Source of the DNA: Firmicutes bacterium M10-2
Lineage (GTDB): Bacteria > Bacillota_I > Bacilli_A > Erysipelotrichales > Erysipelotrichaceae
Direction of reading: 5' to 3'
NCBI GenBank assembly: GCA_000403415.2
Contig: KE159682.1
Coordinates: 1 to 47,618 of the forward strand
Length of the DNA: 47,618 nucleotides
A program made the position numbers and the translations under genes. Below are positions 20,978 to 31,485 of the stretch, in pieces. Under the pieces are notes generated by a model. That model worked only from the letters and a program-made list of their open reading frames with translations. It was not told where the DNA came from and searched no databases. Position 1 is the stretch's first letter. Each line of letters begins with the position of its first letter.

Positions 20978-22267
20978 TTAATCTTCGAAATACTTTTTAT
21001 ACGATTTTTGTGTAATTAATCCTTGAACTTGTCGTACCGTTTCGATTGCGACACCTACAACGATGATCATTCCCGTTCCACCTAATGCCATAGAACTTGG
21101 CAATTCAGGCCAAATCAAAGGCATGATATGAGGCATAACAGCAATCAACGCTAACGCGATAGCCCCAAGAACCGTGATACGGGATAATACTCGATTAATA
21201 TAATCTTCAGTTTCCGTTCCGGGACGTACACTTGGAATATATGCCCCTGATTTACCTAAATTTTCAGCAATCTTTTCGGGATTGATCTGCATTTTCGTGT
21301 AAAAGAACGTAAACAATAAGATCAACACTACATAGACAGCAAGGGAATACCAAGTCTGAAGGCCCAGCCAATCTTGCATTGGACGGATCCATTCATTTTC
21401 TGGAAAAAAACTTGCAATTTGCAGTGGTGCCATCATCAATGATGACGCAAAAATTACCGGAATTACACTTGCCGAGTTGACTTTTAAAGGCAGGTAATTC
21501 ATTTTGCTGTTTTGAGTCATTGTGACAGAACTCGATGTATACTGGATCGGTATTTTTCTTTCGGCGGTATTGATCAGTGTTACAAAAACGATAATTAACA
21601 AATAAATGAGAATATATGCCGCAAACAGCAATGCGCCATTCGCTATTTTTCCATCAATCAACGACGACCATGCGGAAGAGAATTGTTGAGGCATACGCCC
21701 AACGATCCCTGCCATGATGACCATCGAAATTCCGTTTCCTATCCCTTTTAATGAGATCTGATCCCCGATCCAGACTAAGAACATCGTTCCAGCCGTAAAG
21801 ATCGTTGCGATAAATAGCAATTTAGCTACGGTCACTCCACCTACGATCAAACCGGTATATGTTTGAGAAAAACCATAAACCAGCGAGAACGATTGGATAA
21901 ACGCAAAGACAACCGCAAGATAACGTGTATATTTATCGAGTTTCTTACGACCATTTGCTCCTGATTTTGATAGCTCTGTCAAGCTCGGAATAACATCCAT
22001 ACTCAACAATTGGATAATAATCGATGCTGTAATGTACGGGGTGACACCTAAAGCAAAAACTGAAAACTGCTCTAATCCGCCCCCACCCAATAAGTTCAAC
22101 ATCGCAAAGAGAGAATTCTCTCCCAATCCTGCGACCAAATCAGAGGTGTTTACGTCCGGAATTGTAATTGCACAACCAAGACGATAAACAAGAAAGGCAA
22201 AGAGAGTAAAGAATATCCGATTACGAATATCTTTATTCGTCCACATTGCCTTTAATTTAGAACCCAT
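20978..22267 (-). CDS. secY: Protein translocase channel subunit SecY
   Basis: This protein of 429 residues is the ten-helix channel through which SecA and ribosomes export or insert proteins. Typical segments are RIFFTLFAFLVYRLG near residue 18, a plug region with LGGGGLEQFSVFALGVTPYI near 60-80, and the long cytosolic loop with INTAERKIPIQY near 215. It starts three bases after the rplO stop, suggesting coupled translation. Confidence 0.97.
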   Translation of the reverse strand: MGSKLKAMWTNKDIRNRIFFTLFAFLVYRLGCAITIPDVNTSDLVAGLGENSLFAMLNLLGGGGLEQFSVFALGVTPYITASIIIQLLSMDVIPSLTELSKSGANGRKKLDKYTRYLAVVFAFIQSFSLVYGFSQTYTGLIVGGVTVAKLLFIATIFTAGTMFLVWIGDQISLKGIGNGISMVIMAGIVGRMPQQFSSAWSSLIDGKIANGALLFAAYILIYLLIIVFVTLINTAERKIPIQYTSSSVTMTQNSKMNYLPLKVNSASVIPVIFASSLMMAPLQIASFFPENEWIRPMQDWLGLQTWYSLAVYVVLILLFTFFYTKMQINPEKIAENLGKSGAYIPSVRPGTETEDYINRVLSRITVLGAIALALIAVMPHIMPLIWPELPSSMALGGTGMIIVVGVAIETVRQVQGLITQKSYKKYFED

Positions 22268-22270
22268 TAA

Positions 22271-22708
22271 TTAGCAGACCTCTACTTTTCCGCCTGCATT
22301 TTCAATAGCTTCTTGAGCTGATTTCGAGAATTTTGCTGCTTTTACAGTTAATTTCTTTGTCAACTCACCATTTCCAAGAATCTTTACACCATTTAATTCT
22401 TTTTTAACAAGTCCGCTTTCAATCAACAATGCTGGTGTAACTTCTGTTCCATCTTCAAAACGGTTCAGATCTTTTACATTGACGATTGCGTACTCTTTAC
22501 GATTGAAATTCGTAAATCCGCGTTTAGGAAGACGACGAGCAATCGGAGTTTGACCACCTTCGAATCCTAAACGAACGCCTCCACCGCTACGAGCATTTTG
22601 TCCTTTTTGCCCGCGAGTGGAAGTTTTACCCATTCCACTTCCCGGACCACGACCAACACGCTTTTTAGCAGTGCGTGGAGCCATTGATTTCATTTCATGT
22701 AATTTCAT
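22271..22708 (-). CDS. rplO: Ribosomal protein L15
   Basis: This protein of 145 residues is a large-subunit assembly protein. The basic glycine-rich N-terminal tail ([20 protein letters not shown] near 18-37) and [18 protein letters not shown] are diagnostic. It starts only 15 bases after the rpsE stop, which leaves no room for rpmD (L30), commonly found here. Confidence 0.97.
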   Translation of the reverse strand: MKLHEMKSMAPRTAKKRVGRGPGSGMGKTSTRGQKGQNARSGGGVRLGFEGGQTPIARRLPKRGFTNFNRKEYAIVNVKDLNRFEDGTEVTPALLIESGLVKKELNGVKILGNGELTKKLTVKAAKFSKSAQEAIENAGGKVEVC

Positions 22709-22723
22709 TTTCTTTACCTCCGA

Positions 22724-23236
22724 TTAGTAACCACGGATTTCTTCCGGAGTTTTACCGCGAAGTTCAGCTACCTGTTCTACTGTTTTCAAGCTTTTAAGAC
22801 CTTCAACAGTAGCGCGAACAACATTGATCTTAGTACGTGATCCGAGGCATTTTGTCAAGATATCGCTAATTCCCGCCAGCTCAAGAACTGCACGAGCAGC
22901 ACCACCAGCGATAACACCGGTACCTTCACTTGCCGGACGCATGAAGACAGATCCTGCCCCATACGTACCCGTCACTTCGTGAGGAATCGTTGTTCCGATT
23001 ACAGGAACGGTAAATACGTTTTTCTTAGCGTTGTCGACTGCTTTACGAATTGCATCAGGTACTTCTTTTGCTTTTCCTGTACCAATTCCTACACGGCCTT
23101 TACGGTCACCAACAACAACCAATGCCGCAAAGCGGAAGTTACGACCACCTTTAACAACTTTCGTAACACGATTAATTGCTACGACTTGTTCTTCAAATTC
23201 TTTTTGGTCTCTTCTAGGTTTTCTTTCATTTGCCAT
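22724..23236 (-). CDS. rpsE: Ribosomal protein S5
   Basis: This protein of 170 residues is a small-subunit protein that shapes the mRNA entry channel and decoding accuracy. The double-stranded-RNA-binding segment ([20 protein letters not shown] near 20-38) and [19 protein letters not shown] are typical. The N terminus is short and basic. It lies 11 bases after rplR. Confidence 0.97.
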   Translation of the reverse strand: MANERKPRRDQKEFEEQVVAINRVTKVVKGGRNFRFAALVVVGDRKGRVGIGTGKAKEVPDAIRKAVDNAKKNVFTVPVIGTTIPHEVTGTYGAGSVFMRPASEGTGVIAGGAARAVLELAGISDILTKCLGSRTKINVVRATVEGLKSLKTVEQVAELRGKTPEEIRGY

Positions 23237-23247
23237 TGTGCGACCTC

Positions 23248-23604
23248 CTAAAATTCTAAGCCGGCATCACGAGCGGCTTGGGCAAGCGCTGCAACACGAC
23301 CAGTGTAAATATATCCACCACGATCGAATACAACATGTTTAATTCCTTTGTCTAGAGCGCGTTTAGCGATTTCTTCTCCGACCTTTTTAGCAGCTTCGAT
23401 ATTTCCACCGTTTTCAAGTTTCATATCTACGCTTGATGCTGCTACCAGCGTATTTCCATTCACGTCATCAATGATTTGTACATGAATGTGAGCATTACTT
23501 CTGAATACATTTAAACGTGGGCATTCAGGAGTCCCGCTTACATTTTTTCTTACACGTACATGACGACGAAGTCTTTTTGAATTACGTGATTCTTTATTTA
23601 CCAT
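23248..23604 (-). CDS. rplR: Ribosomal protein L18
   Basis: This protein of 118 residues binds 5S rRNA in the central protuberance. The Arg-rich N terminus ([12 protein letters not shown]) and the [20 protein letters not shown] type segment near residue 90 are family signatures. It follows rplF by 21 bases in the spc block. Confidence 0.97.
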   Translation of the reverse strand: MVNKESRNSKRLRRHVRVRKNVSGTPECPRLNVFRSNAHIHVQIIDDVNGNTLVAASSVDMKLENGGNIEAAKKVGEEIAKRALDKGIKHVVFDRGGYIYTGRVAALAQAARDAGLEF

Positions 23605-23625
23605 CTTAGATCTCCTCTCCCACTA

Positions 23626-24171
23626 TTATTTCTTACCGGCTGTCTTACCTTCCTTACGACGGATAACTTCACCTTTATAGCGAATTCCTTTTCCTTTGTA
23701 AGGTTCAGGTTTACGTACGGCACGGATATTGGCAGAATATTCACCAACCAGTTGTTTATCAATACCAGCGACCTTAATTGATGTTGTACTTGGGCAAGTT
23801 ACTTCCAACCCTTCTACAATATCCATTTCCACTGGATGAGAGTATCCAACATTCATAGTCAGTTTGTTTCCTTTAACCGAAGTACGGAACCCGATTCCGA
23901 CTAACTCCAATTCTTTTGTGAATCCTTCAGAAACTCCCACTACCATGTTATTGAGCAGCGCACGAGTTGTTCCGTGAAGCTGCTTCGTATGTTTTTCGTT
24001 GTTTGGACGTTTAACAGTGACTTCGTTGTTTTCAACATTGATGATCATCAATGGAGAGAACTTACGAGTTAAAGTTCCTTTAGGACCTTTAACAGTCACC
24101 TCATTCTCTGCATTTACATCAACTGTAACATTTGCAGGAATGGTAATCAGTTTATTCCCGATACGTGACAT
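23626..24171 (-). CDS. rplF: Ribosomal protein L6
   Basis: This protein of 181 residues is near the sarcin-ricin loop and the factor-binding site. [15 protein letters not shown] at the start, the duplicated fold and the C-terminal [21 protein letters not shown] motif are diagnostic. It follows rpsH by 17 bases. Confidence 0.97.
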   Translation of the reverse strand: MSRIGNKLITIPANVTVDVNAENEVTVKGPKGTLTRKFSPLMIINVENNEVTVKRPNNEKHTKQLHGTTRALLNNMVVGVSEGFTKELELVGIGFRTSVKGNKLTMNVGYSHPVEMDIVEGLEVTCPSTTSIKVAGIDKQLVGEYSANIRAVRKPEPYKGKGIRYKGEVIRRKEGKTAGKK

Positions 24172-24188
24172 TTAATATTTCCTCCTAA

Positions 24189-24584
24189 TTACCAGATATA
24201 AGCGATCACTTCACCACCAACGTGGTTTTTCTTCGCTTCTTTATCTGTCAACATTCCACGTGAAGTAGAAATGATTGCTGTTCCAAGACCGTTCAATACA
24301 CGTGGCAAATTATCTACTTGCGCGTATACACGAAGTCCTGGTTTTGAAATACGACGAAGTCCGCTGATTACGCGTTCACCGTTTTTTCCGTATTTTAAGT
24401 CGATTGTTAAAGTTTTCTTAACATCGCCTTCAATTTTGTAATCGTTAATATATCCTTCATTTTTTAAGATTTCAGCAATTGCTTTTTTCTCTTTGCTAGA
24501 AGGCATACTTACTGTTTCGTGCTTTTGTTGCAAAGCATTGCGAATGCGAGTAAGCATATCTGCGATTGGATCTGTCATATTCAT
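24189..24584 (-). CDS. rpsH: Ribosomal protein S8
   Basis: This protein of 131 residues binds the central domain of 16S rRNA early in assembly and represses the spc operon in E. coli. [23 protein letters not shown] and the end [20 protein letters not shown] are characteristic. I keep the first ATG, ten bases after AAGGAGG; an ATG two codons later is possible. Start context is otherwise clean. Confidence 0.97.
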   Translation of the reverse strand: MNMTDPIADMLTRIRNALQQKHETVSMPSSKEKKAIAEILKNEGYINDYKIEGDVKKTLTIDLKYGKNGERVISGLRRISKPGLRVYAQVDNLPRVLNGLGTAIISTSRGMLTDKEAKKNHVGGEVIAYIW

Positions 24585-24602
24585 GAGATGTATGCCTCCT
24601 TA

Positions 24603-24788
24603 TTACCAGCTTGCCTTTTTTACACCCGGAATTTGGCCTTTGTAAGCCAATTCACGGAAGCAAATACGGCAAAGTTTATATTTTCTTAAAACAGAATGTG
24701 GACGTCCGCAACGTTCACAACGTGTATATTCACGAACTTTAAATTTTTGAGGGCGTTGTTGTTTGTTGATCATTGCTTTTTTAGCCAT
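24603..24788 (-). CDS. rpsN: Ribosomal protein S14, zinc (short) type
   Basis: This protein of 61 residues is the short S14 with a zinc ribbon: Cys24, Cys27, Cys40 and Cys43. It belongs to the head of the small subunit. The start at 24788 (MAKKAMINK) matches the family and has a GAGG site just upstream. An in-frame ATG 22 codons earlier would run through the end of rplE and is rejected. Zinc-free paralogues, often made under zinc starvation, are not seen in this window. Confidence 0.96.
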   Translation of the reverse strand: MAKKAMINKQQRPQKFKVREYTRCERCGRPHSVLRKYKLCRICFRELAYKGQIPGVKKASW

Positions 24789-24801
24789 AATTTGCCTCCT
24801 C

Positions 24802-25341
24802 TTATTTCTTGAAAGGCATTCCCATTGCAGTAAGCAATGCTTTCGCCTCATCATTTGTCTTCGCAGTTGTTACGATAACTACATCCATACCACGAGTACG
24901 GTTTACTTTATCGAAATCAATTTCCGGGAAGATAATTTGTTCTTTTACACCAAGTGTATAGTTTCCTCGACCATCAAAGCTTGTATCGCTTACACCGTGG
25001 AAATCACGTACACGAGGAAGTGAAATATTGAACAACTTATCAAGGAAGTCGTACATTTTATCGGAACGAAGAGTTACTTTGCATCCGATTGGCATTCCTT
25101 CACGAAGTTTAAAGTTTGCGATTGATTTTTTTGCTTTTGTGATCACCGGAGCTTGTCCTGTAATTGCAGCAAGTTCTGCAACAGCTTCATCCAAAAGTTT
25201 AGAATTTTGGATCGCGTCACCAACACCAATATTAACAACAACTTTGTCAATCTTTGGCACTTCCATGATAGAAGAATAATTAAAATCCTTCATCAATTGA
25301 GGGACAACATCACTTTTGTATTTTTCTAATAAACGGTTCAT
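24802..25341 (-). CDS. rplE: Ribosomal protein L5
   Basis: This protein of 179 residues helps to build the 5S particle and contacts P-site tRNA. The [19 protein letters not shown] start, [20 protein letters not shown] and the LPRVRDFHG segment are strong signatures. It follows rplX by 10 bases. Confidence 0.97.
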   Translation of the reverse strand: MNRLLEKYKSDVVPQLMKDFNYSSIMEVPKIDKVVVNIGVGDAIQNSKLLDEAVAELAAITGQAPVITKAKKSIANFKLREGMPIGCKVTLRSDKMYDFLDKLFNISLPRVRDFHGVSDTSFDGRGNYTLGVKEQIIFPEIDFDKVNRTRGMDVVIVTTAKTNDEAKALLTAMGMPFKK

Positions 25342-25351
25342 GACTACCCTC

Positions 25352-25675
25352 CTACTTTACTTCAGTGCCCGATTTAACGAACACACGAACTTTTTCTTTT
25401 TTTCCGTCCTTATTTGTCCGGAATTCATAGCGAACACGGCTCGGTGCTTTCGCCTTTTCATCATATAACATTACATTCGATACATGAATCTTAGCTTCTT
25501 TTTCAATGATTCCGCCATCTGGATTTTGTTGAGTCGGTTTCTGGTGCTTTTTTACGATGTTCACACCTTCGACGATTACTTTATCTTCACGCGGAAACGC
25601 TTGTTTTACTTCACCGATCGTGCCTTTGTAAGCACCTGTAATAACTTGTACTTTATCACCTTTTTTAATTCTCAC
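25352..25675 (-). CDS. rplX: Ribosomal protein L24
   Basis: This protein of 107 residues starts large-subunit assembly. The KOW motif lies at the N terminus ([20 protein letters not shown], residues 3-22), followed by [22 protein letters not shown]. It sits between rplN and rplE in the usual order. Confidence 0.97.
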   Translation of the reverse strand: MRIKKGDKVQVITGAYKGTIGEVKQAFPREDKVIVEGVNIVKKHQKPTQQNPDGGIIEKEAKIHVSNVMLYDEKAKAPSRVRYEFRTNKDGKKEKVRVFVKSGTEVK

Positions 25676-25687
25676 AAGACACTCCTC

Positions 25688-26056
25688 CTACAATACTTCC
25701 GGCGCAAGAGAAACGATTTTCATGAAATCATTATCACGCAATTCACGCGCAACAGGCCCGAAAATACGAGTTCCTCTTGGTGTTTTATCATCTTTGATCA
25801 ATACAACTGCATTGTCATCGAATTTAATATATGTTCCGTTATTGCGGCGTACACCACGTCTAGTACGAACAATAACCCCTTTTACTACGTCACCTTTTTT
25901 TACAGTTCCACCAGGAGCAGCCTGTTTTACAGTACATACAACGATGTCACCGATATTAGCGAATTTTCTTACAGAGCCACCAAGACAACGGATAACCAAA
26001 ACTTCTTTAGCTCCAGTGTTGTCGGCAACACGTAAACGACTTTCGTTTTGAATCAT
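25688..26056 (-). CDS. rplN: Ribosomal protein L14
   Basis: This protein of 122 residues lies at the subunit interface. [18 protein letters not shown] and the end [19 protein letters not shown] are nearly invariant in the family. It starts 17 bases after rpsQ. Confidence 0.98.
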   Translation of the reverse strand: MIQNESRLRVADNTGAKEVLVIRCLGGSVRKFANIGDIVVCTVKQAAPGGTVKKGDVVKGVIVRTRRGVRRNNGTYIKFDDNAVVLIKDDKTPRGTRIFGPVARELRDNDFMKIVSLAPEVL

Positions 26057-26073
26057 TGTGTTTACCTCCTAGT

Positions 26074-26331
26074 TTATCTTTCAGCTTTTTCTACAACTTC
26101 AAGCAAACGGAAACGTTTTGTCGCAGAAAGAGGACGAGTTTCCATAATTGTTACTACATCTCCTTCACGTGCAACGTTGTTTTCATCGTGTGCTTTGTAT
26201 TTTTTTGTATATTTAACACGTTTTCCATAAATAGGATGTGTTTTTTTCGTTTCTACTGCTACAGTAATCGTCTTATCCATTTTATCGGATACAACTTTTC
26301 CTCTGTAAACTTTACGAGCATTTCTTTCCAT
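26074..26331 (-). CDS. rpsQ: Ribosomal protein S17
   Basis: This protein of 85 residues binds the 5' domain of 16S r[23 protein letters not shown] near the start and [19 protein letters not shown] in the middle show the OB-fold family. It follows rpmC by 12 bases. Confidence 0.97.
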   Translation of the reverse strand: MERNARKVYRGKVVSDKMDKTITVAVETKKTHPIYGKRVKYTKKYKAHDENNVAREGDVVTIMETRPLSATKRFRLLEVVEKAER

Positions 26332-26343
26332 TGATTAGCCCTC

Positions 26344-26544
26344 CTACTTCGCTGCAGCGTTTTCACGCTCAGTCATAATTGTTTTGATACGAGCAATCGT
26401 TTTCTTTACAGTTTTTAAACGTGCTGTATTTTCCAACTGTCCGGTCGCTTGCTGAAAACGGAGGTTAAATAATTCGTCTTTCAATGCATCGATTTCCTTT
26501 AAAAGTTCTTCGTTGGTTTTTTCACGGATTTCTTTTGCGTTCAT
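26344..26544 (-). CDS. rpmC: Ribosomal protein L29
   Basis: This protein of 66 residues is a two-helix protein at the tunnel exit. The signature [20 protein letters not shown] is present. Its ATG overlaps the rplP stop codon by one base (TAATG), so its translation is probably coupled to rplP. Confidence 0.96.
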   Translation of the reverse strand: MNAKEIREKTNEELLKEIDALKDELFNLRFQQATGQLENTARLKTVKKTIARIKTIMTERENAAAK

Positions 26545-26960
26545 TATTCAACTTCTCCTTTTCTAACAAAACGGGTCCTTACAGGAAGCTTATGAGAAGC
26601 TAAACGCAAAGCTTCACGAGCGACTTCCTCGCTGACTCCGCCTACTTCAAACATTACACGTCCCGGCTTTACAACTGCGACCCAACCTTCAGGTGCACCT
26701 TTACCAGAACCCATACGAACCTCAAGAGGTTTTTTCGTTCTTGCCATATGAGGGAAGATACGGATCCATACTTTACCACCACGTTTCATATAACGTGTCA
26801 TGGCGATACGGGCTGCTTCAATCTGACGGTTGCTTACATAATTTCCAGATTCTGCAACCAATCCGAATTCACCAAAGTCTACCGAACGTCCAGCTTTGCT
26901 ACGACCTTCATAGCTCAAACGATGAGGACGACGATACTTTGTACGTTTAGGCATTAACAT
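26544..26960 (-). CDS. rplP: Ribosomal protein L16
   Basis: This protein of 138 residues is near the A site and the peptidyl-transferase centre. [20 protein letters not shown] and [19 protein letters not shown] are typical. The start used here is the ATG eight bases after GGAGG, giving MLMPKRT; the family usually begins at the second Met, two codons later. It overlaps the end of rpsC by 14 bases. Confidence 0.96.
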   Translation of the reverse strand: MLMPKRTKYRRPHRLSYEGRSKAGRSVDFGEFGLVAESGNYVSNRQIEAARIAMTRYMKRGGKVWIRIFPHMARTKKPLEVRMGSGKGAPEGWVAVVKPGRVMFEVGGVSEEVAREALRLASHKLPVRTRFVRKGEVE

Positions 26961-27807
26961 CTTCGTTACCTCCTTTATTTACAGGAGCTGCTGCTTTGTT
27001 GTCAGCATTGTTGCCACGAGCATTTGCTCCTCTAGGAGCGCGGTTGTTATTACGTCCATCTCCACGGCGATTGTTGTTATTGCGGCGGCGATTGCGCATA
27101 GGACGTTGTTTTGGAGCTTCAGGTTCTTTAACCATTTCGCCAGGAAGAACTTCACCACGGCAAATCCATACTTTTACTCCAAGACGACCGTATGTCGTAC
27201 TTGCTTCTTCCCAAGCGTAATCGATATCGCTACGCAAAGTGTGAAGAGGAACAACTCCTTCAGAGTAACCTTCAGTACGTGCCATATCTGCTCCACCAAG
27301 ACGACCAGATACAGAAGTTTTAATTCCTTTTGCTCCAGCGCGCATTGTATTTTGAATGGCTTTTTTCTGAGTAGCACGGAAAGATTTACGTCCTTCCAAT
27401 TCATTTGCAATCCAACGAGCTACCAAACGTGCATCTAAGTTCGGGTTTGCAATTTCCACTACATTGATCTGAACGTTCTTCACTTTTGTCATTTTGACGA
27501 TTTGTTTTTTCAATCCTTCGATTGATTTACCATCTTGACCAATCACAACACCAGGATGTGCGGTACGAATGATGATCGTTAAACGATTGTTTGTACGTTC
27601 GATTTCAATTCGAGAAATTTGAGGATCTGCTTTGCGTTTGTCAGTTGCTGCAGCTGATAATTTCGCATAGTATTCTTCGATAAATTCACGAATACGAACA
27701 TCTTCCATCAACAATGTTCCGAATTCTTTATCGTTCGAATACCATCTTGATTGCCAGTCGCGGATGATTCCGACACGCATTCCAATCGGACTTACTTTTT
27801 GACCCAT
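26947..27807 (-). CDS. rpsC: Ribosomal protein S3 with a long Arg/Asn-rich tail
   Basis: This protein of 286 residues lines the mRNA entry tunnel and acts as part of the ribosomal helicase. The N-terminal domain starts [14 protein letters not shown] type II KH domain carries VIGQDGK (88-94), and the C-terminal domain contains [16 protein letters not shown]. Usual bacterial S3 proteins have about 210-235 residues. Here residues 231-286 add a low-complexity tail rich in Arg, Asn and Gly, with runs like RRRNNNNRR. The start at 27807 matches the family and has a GGAGG site; an in-frame ATG 28 codons earlier lies inside rplV. The tail keeps the same reading frame up to a normal stop inside rplP. 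Confidence 0.96.
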   Translation of the reverse strand: MGQKVSPIGMRVGIIRDWQSRWYSNDKEFGTLLMEDVRIREFIEEYYAKLSAAATDKRKADPQISRIEIERTNNRLTIIIRTAHPGVVIGQDGKSIEGLKKQIVKMTKVKNVQINVVEIANPNLDARLVARWIANELEGRKSFRATQKKAIQNTMRAGAKGIKTSVSGRLGGADMARTEGYSEGVVPLHTLRSDIDYAWEEASTTYGRLGVKVWICRGEVLPGEMVKEPEAPKQRPMRNRRRNNNNRRGDGRNNNRAPRGANARGNNADNKAAAPVNKGGNEDVNA

Positions 27808-27817
27808 ATCGATCCTC

Positions 27818-28156
27818 CTACTCTTTCTCCGCCACAACAACTGTGATGTGGCTTGTACGTTTATGAATTGGACTTGCACTTCCTTTTGCACGAGGCATGT
27901 AACGCTTCATAGTTACGCCTTCATTAGCATAGCAAGCTTTAACATAAAGTTTTGTTTCATCTAAATCATTGTTATGAACCGCATTGGCAACTGCAGACTT
28001 AAGAACTTTTCCAACAAGTTCCCCACCCTTGTTAGGGAGAAATTTGCAAATTGCAGCGGCTTCTTCTACGTCTTTCCCACGGATCAAGTCTAAAACAAGT
28101 CTAGCCTTACGAGGTTGAATGCGTAGAGTTTTTGCTGTTGCTTTTACTTCCATCAT
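27818..28156 (-). CDS. rplV: Ribosomal protein L22
   Basis: This protein of 112 residues reaches into the exit tunnel with a long hairpin. [20 protein letters not shown] near residue 11 and the basic loop [21 protein letters not shown] near 85-105 mark the family. It follows rpsS by 9 bases. Family mutations in that loop confer macrolide resistance; I see no obvious change, but have no reference to compare. Confidence 0.97.
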   Translation of the reverse strand: MMEVKATAKTLRIQPRKARLVLDLIRGKDVEEAAAICKFLPNKGGELVGKVLKSAVANAVHNNDLDETKLYVKACYANEGVTMKRYMPRAKGSASPIHKRTSHITVVVAEKE

Positions 28157-28165
28157 CTGTTCCTC

Positions 28166-28444
28166 CTATTTTCTGCCTTTCTTGTCATCTTTAGCATGAT
28201 CGGCATATTTACGAGTTGGAACAAACTCACCAAGTTTGTGTCCAACCATATCTTCTGTTACATATACAGGCAAATGTTCTTTTCCGTTGTATACCGCAAA
28301 TGTATGCTCAACAAATTGAGGGAAGATCGTTGAACGACGGCTCCACGTCTTGATTACTTCTTTTTTTCCGGCAGCATTCAATGCCTCGACCTTTTTCATC
28401 AAGTGTTCGTCACAGAAAGGACCTTTTTTCAAACTACGACTCAT
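28166..28444 (-). CDS. rpsS: Ribosomal protein S19
   Basis: This protein of 92 residues is in the head of the small subunit and contacts S13 and the A-site finger. [20 protein letters not shown] and [20 protein letters not shown] are near-invariant. It follows rplB by 14 bases. Confidence 0.97.
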   Translation of the reverse strand: MSRSLKKGPFCDEHLMKKVEALNAAGKKEVIKTWSRRSTIFPQFVEHTFAVYNGKEHLPVYVTEDMVGHKLGEFVPTRKYADHAKDDKKGRK

Positions 28445-28458
28445 GTCTTATCCTCCTT

Positions 28459-29292
28459 CTACTTACCGTTGCGGCGACGCACGATCAATTTCGTACTAGC
28501 TTTTTTCTTCTTACGTGTCTTAACACCAAGAGCTTTTTTACCCCAAGGTGTCATTGGCGATTTACGTCCGATCGGAGTACGACCTTCACCACCACCATGA
28601 GGGTGATCGTTAGGGTTCATTACCGAACCACGAACCGTAGGACGAACGCCTTTCCAACGATTACGTCCAGCTTTACCTAAATTGACCAAGTTATGATCTT
28701 CATTTCCTACTGTACCAACCGTTGCGCGGCAATTTCCAAGAACACGACGAACTTCTCCAGAAGTTAAACGCAATGTGACATATTTATCTTCAATACCGAG
28801 GATCTGAGCAGATGCACCAGCACTACGTGCCATTTGTCCGCCTTTACCAGGTTTTAATTCAATATTATGAACAACCGTACCTTCAGGCATGTTGCGCAAT
28901 TCCATCGCATTACCAACTTGGATATCCACTTCAGGTCCCGAAACAATTCTCGTTCCAACTTTCAATCCTTTCGGAGCAATGATATAGCGCTTTTCACCAT
29001 CTACATAGTGAAGAAGAGCAATGTTTGATGTACGGTTAGGATCGTACTCAATCGCAGCGACAGTAGCCGGAATTCCGTCTTTATTACGCTTGAAATCAAT
29101 AATACGGTATGCGCGCTTGTGTCCGCCACCTTGATGACGAGTTGTGATACGTCCTAAGTTATTACGGCCACCCTTGCTCTTCAACGGAGCAAGAAGACTT
29201 TTTTCAGGAGTTGATTTTGTGATCTCCTCATTTGTCAACGTGGACATTCCACGGCGGCCAGGTGTAGTAGGTTTATACTTTTTAATTGGCAT
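28459..29292 (-). CDS. rplB: Ribosomal protein L2
   Basis: This protein of 277 residues is one of the most conserved large-subunit proteins and is needed for subunit joining and peptidyl transfer. [37 protein letters not shown] and the [20 protein letters not shown] segment with its conserved His are all visible. The gap of 58 bases to rplW is the widest inside this part of the cluster. Confidence 0.98.
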   Translation of the reverse strand: MPIKKYKPTTPGRRGMSTLTNEEITKSTPEKSLLAPLKSKGGRNNLGRITTRHQGGGHKRAYRIIDFKRNKDGIPATVAAIEYDPNRTSNIALLHYVDGEKRYIIAPKGLKVGTRIVSGPEVDIQVGNAMELRNMPEGTVVHNIELKPGKGGQMARSAGASAQILGIEDKYVTLRLTSGEVRRVLGNCRATVGTVGNEDHNLVNLGKAGRNRWKGVRPTVRGSVMNPNDHPHGGGEGRTPIGRKSPMTPWGKKALGVKTRKKKKASTKLIVRRRNGK

Positions 29293-29350
29293 AAACTAAA
29301 TTTTCCTCCTATTCGCAATATTTATTCAGGAAATAGCGACTTCTCCCTGA

Positions 29351-29641
29351 TTATTCTTCGCCAAACAAATCGATTGTTTGACCTTCTTTAATTTTCACGA
29401 TCGCTTTGCGTACGTGATTTGTTTTTCCAACATAACGTCCAACACGACGTTTTTTCGGTTTTACGTTGATCGTGTTTACAGATTCAACATCTACATGGAA
29501 CAATGCTTCAACAGCTTGTCGAATTTCAATTTTATTTACGCCCTTTGCAACTTCGAAAGTTACTTTGTTATCTTCAGCCATCAATTTCATTGATTTTTCG
29601 GTGATGATCGGGCGGATGATCACATCTCTGTAGTCAGTCAT
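29351..29641 (-). CDS. rplW: Ribosomal protein L23
   Basis: This protein of 96 residues is at the tunnel exit, the docking site for trigger factor and [23 protein letters not shown] and [19 protein letters not shown] are typical. Its ATG shares a base with the rplD stop, suggesting coupling. Confidence 0.96.
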   Translation of the reverse strand: MTDYRDVIIRPIITEKSMKLMAEDNKVTFEVAKGVNKIEIRQAVEALFHVDVESVNTINVKPKKRRVGRYVGKTNHVRKAIVKIKEGQTIDLFGEE

Positions 29642-30270
29642 TACGCCAAAGCCTCCTCAATTTCTTTTACGGCTGCGCTTGTCATGACAATTTTGTTTGC
29701 ATTTACAAGATCATACACGTTAATGCCTTTTGTTGACATCATGCTTACGCCCGGGATGTTTCTTGCTGACAAGTACGCATTTAAGTTGTCATCGTTTTCA
29801 GCAACGATGAACAATGTCTTGTATGGAGCTTGGATCGCATCGACGATCGCAACAAAATCTTTTGTTTTCGGAGCAGCCAATTCCAATTTATCCATTACGT
29901 TCATTGCTTGTTCGATTACTTTTTCGCTCAATGCAGATTTCAATGCAAGACGACGAACTTTTTTGTTGATCTTATATGCATAATTACGTGGAGTAGCACC
30001 GAATACAGTTCCACCACCTCTATATTGAGGAGCACGAATCGATCCTTGACGCGCACGCCCTGTTCCTTTTTGACGGTATGGTTTACGTCCACCACCGCGA
30101 ACTTCTGAGCGACCCTTAGTGCTTGCCGTTCCTTGACGACGGCTTGCTTGCTGCATAATGATCGCATCATAGAGTGCCTGTTGATTTGGTTCGATTCCGA
30201 ACACTTCATCTTTGAGTTCGATCGTTCCAACAACAGCGCCAGATTGATTAATTACGTCTAATGTTGCCAT
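29641..30270 (-). CDS. rplD: Ribosomal protein L4
   Basis: This protein of 209 residues binds 23S rRNA with a long loop that reaches the exit tunnel ([20 protein letters not shown] near 60-80). In E. coli L4 also represses its own operon. It overlaps the rplC stop by one base. The fold and length are normal. Confidence 0.97.
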   Translation of the reverse strand: MATLDVINQSGAVVGTIELKDEVFGIEPNQQALYDAIIMQQASRRQGTASTKGRSEVRGGGRKPYRQKGTGRARQGSIRAPQYRGGGTVFGATPRNYAYKINKKVRRLALKSALSEKVIEQAMNVMDKLELAAPKTKDFVAIVDAIQAPYKTLFIVAENDDNLNAYLSARNIPGVSMMSTKGINVYDLVNANKIVMTSAAVKEIEEALA

Positions 30271-30965
30271 TATTCACTGACCTCCTCATTTACAGTATAG
30301 TCGACCAAAGTGACAGGCGCTTTATTTCCTTTTGAAGTCTTCGCTGTACGAATCATTACCAATCCTTTTTTAGGACCAGGAACGCATCCTTTGATCAAGA
30401 TATAATTATTTTCTTTATCTACCTTAATTACAGTCAAGTTTGGATTTGTTGTGCGATATCCGCCTTCTTGACCGGCCATCATCGTACCTTTCATGATACG
30501 ACCTTGGCGGGAAGTAATACCGTTAGTAGCCAAAGAACCGATGTGGCGAATATTTTTCGAACCACCATGAGTCTTAGGACCTTGATGTGCATTATTACGC
30601 ACGATCGTACCTTGGTATCCTTTTCCTTTGCTTGTTCCGATTACGTCAACTTGTTCACCGGCTTCAAACATATCGACACCAACTGTATCTCCTACATTTA
30701 AATCCAATTCACAGTCACGTACTTCACGAACGAAACGTTTCGGACCGGTTTCCGCTTTTTTGCAGTGTCCGATGTTTGCTTTTGTAGCACGACGTTCCTT
30801 AATGTCTTCAAAACCAAGCTGTACAGCATCGTATCCGTCTGTTTCAACTGTTTTCTTTTGAAGGACAACATTTGGAGTCGCTTCAATCACTGTTACTGGA
30901 ATCAACTCACCGTCTACAGTAAAGACTTGAGTCATCCCTAATTTTCTTCCTAATAGTCCTTTCAT
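30270..30965 (-). CDS. rplC: Ribosomal protein L3
   Basis: This protein of 231 residues helps to shape the peptidyl-transferase centre. [15 protein letters not shown] at the start and [20 protein letters not shown] in the extended loop are diagnostic. The start at 30965 lies eight bases after GGAGG. An ATG five codons earlier overlaps that ribosome binding site and is rejected. Confidence 0.97.
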   Translation of the reverse strand: MKGLLGRKLGMTQVFTVDGELIPVTVIEATPNVVLQKKTVETDGYDAVQLGFEDIKERRATKANIGHCKKAETGPKRFVREVRDCELDLNVGDTVGVDMFEAGEQVDVIGTSKGKGYQGTIVRNNAHQGPKTHGGSKNIRHIGSLATNGITSRQGRIMKGTMMAGQEGGYRTTNPNLTVIKVDKENNYILIKGCVPGPKKGLVMIRTAKTSKGNKAPVTLVDYTVNEEVSE

Positions 30966-30979
30966 CTTTGACACCTCCA

Positions 30980-31291
30980 TTAAAGTTTAATCTCGATGTC
31001 AACACCACTAGGAAGTTCAAGTCTTTGTAAAGAGTCGATTGTTTCCTTGTTTGGTGCAACGATCTCAATCAAACGCTTATGCGTACGCATTTCGAACTGT
31101 TCACGGGAATCTTTGTACTTATGAACAGCACGAAGAATTGTTACTACTTGTTTTTCCGTAGGTAACGGTACTGGACCGATGACTTTTTTAGCCCCGTGTT
31201 TTGTCGCAGCATCGACGATTTTTTTCGCACTTTCATCCAGGATGCGGTGCTCATACGCTTTTAAGCGAATTCTCATTGTATTGTTTGCCAT
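30980..31291 (-). CDS. rpsJ: Ribosomal protein S10
   Basis: This protein of 103 residues is in the head of the small subunit and also acts as NusE in antitermination. [19 protein letters not shown] and the [10 protein letters not shown] loop mark it. It is the first gene of the 27-gene cluster and follows a strong promoter and a leader of about 110 bases. Confidence 0.97.
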   Translation of the reverse strand: MANNTMRIRLKAYEHRILDESAKKIVDAATKHGAKKVIGPVPLPTEKQVVTILRAVHKYKDSREQFEMRTHKRLIEIVAPNKETIDSLQRLELPSGVDIEIKL

Positions 31292-31339
31292 GTTTACTCC
31301 TTTCGTTTATTCTAGATAAACATACTCCATGCGAATTAC

Positions 31340-31377
31340 CTGACCTCACCCATGACAACGCTTTTCAGTGGGTCAGC
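31340..31377 (-). promoter_or_regulatory. Hairpin in the rpsJ leader
   Basis: On the transcript CTGACCCAC pairs with GTGAGGTCAG (one bulged A) around a long loop. It lies midway between the promoter and the rpsJ start codon and could be a site for autoregulation, as known for S10 operons of other bacteria. The class is not identified. Confidence 0.45.
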
Positions 31378-31406
31378 AACCTCGCACTTCTTCGCAATGC
31401 TCAAAA

Positions 31407-31435
31407 ATAATAGCACATACGGCTTGTACATTCAA
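31407..31435 (-). promoter_or_regulatory. Promoter of the S10-spc-alpha supercluster
   Basis: On the minus strand TTGAAT (31430-31435) and TATTAT (31407-31412) are 17 bases apart. The -10 is preceded by TGTGC, close to an extended -10. Transcription would start about 110 bases before rpsJ. Confidence 0.8.
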
Positions 31436-31455
31436 TAGAAAACATCATAAAAATT

Positions 31456-31485
31456 AAAAGAAAACGACTTTTGCCGTTTCCTTTT
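31456..31485 (-). terminator. Terminator of the ribU unit
   Basis: On the minus strand AAAGGAAACG pairs with CGTTTTCTTT (one G-U pair) and runs into T residues. It overlaps the stop codon of the gene ending at 31484 and lies just upstream of the rpsJ promoter. Confidence 0.75.

Noticed and set aside
25484-26035. Plus-strand frame of 183 codons opposite rplX and rplN
   Set aside because: It is antisense to two clear ribosomal genes and shows no domain.
27808-27891. Upstream start for rpsC
   Set aside because: The extra 28 codons overlap rplV and do not resemble S3; the GGAGG site supports the start at 27807.
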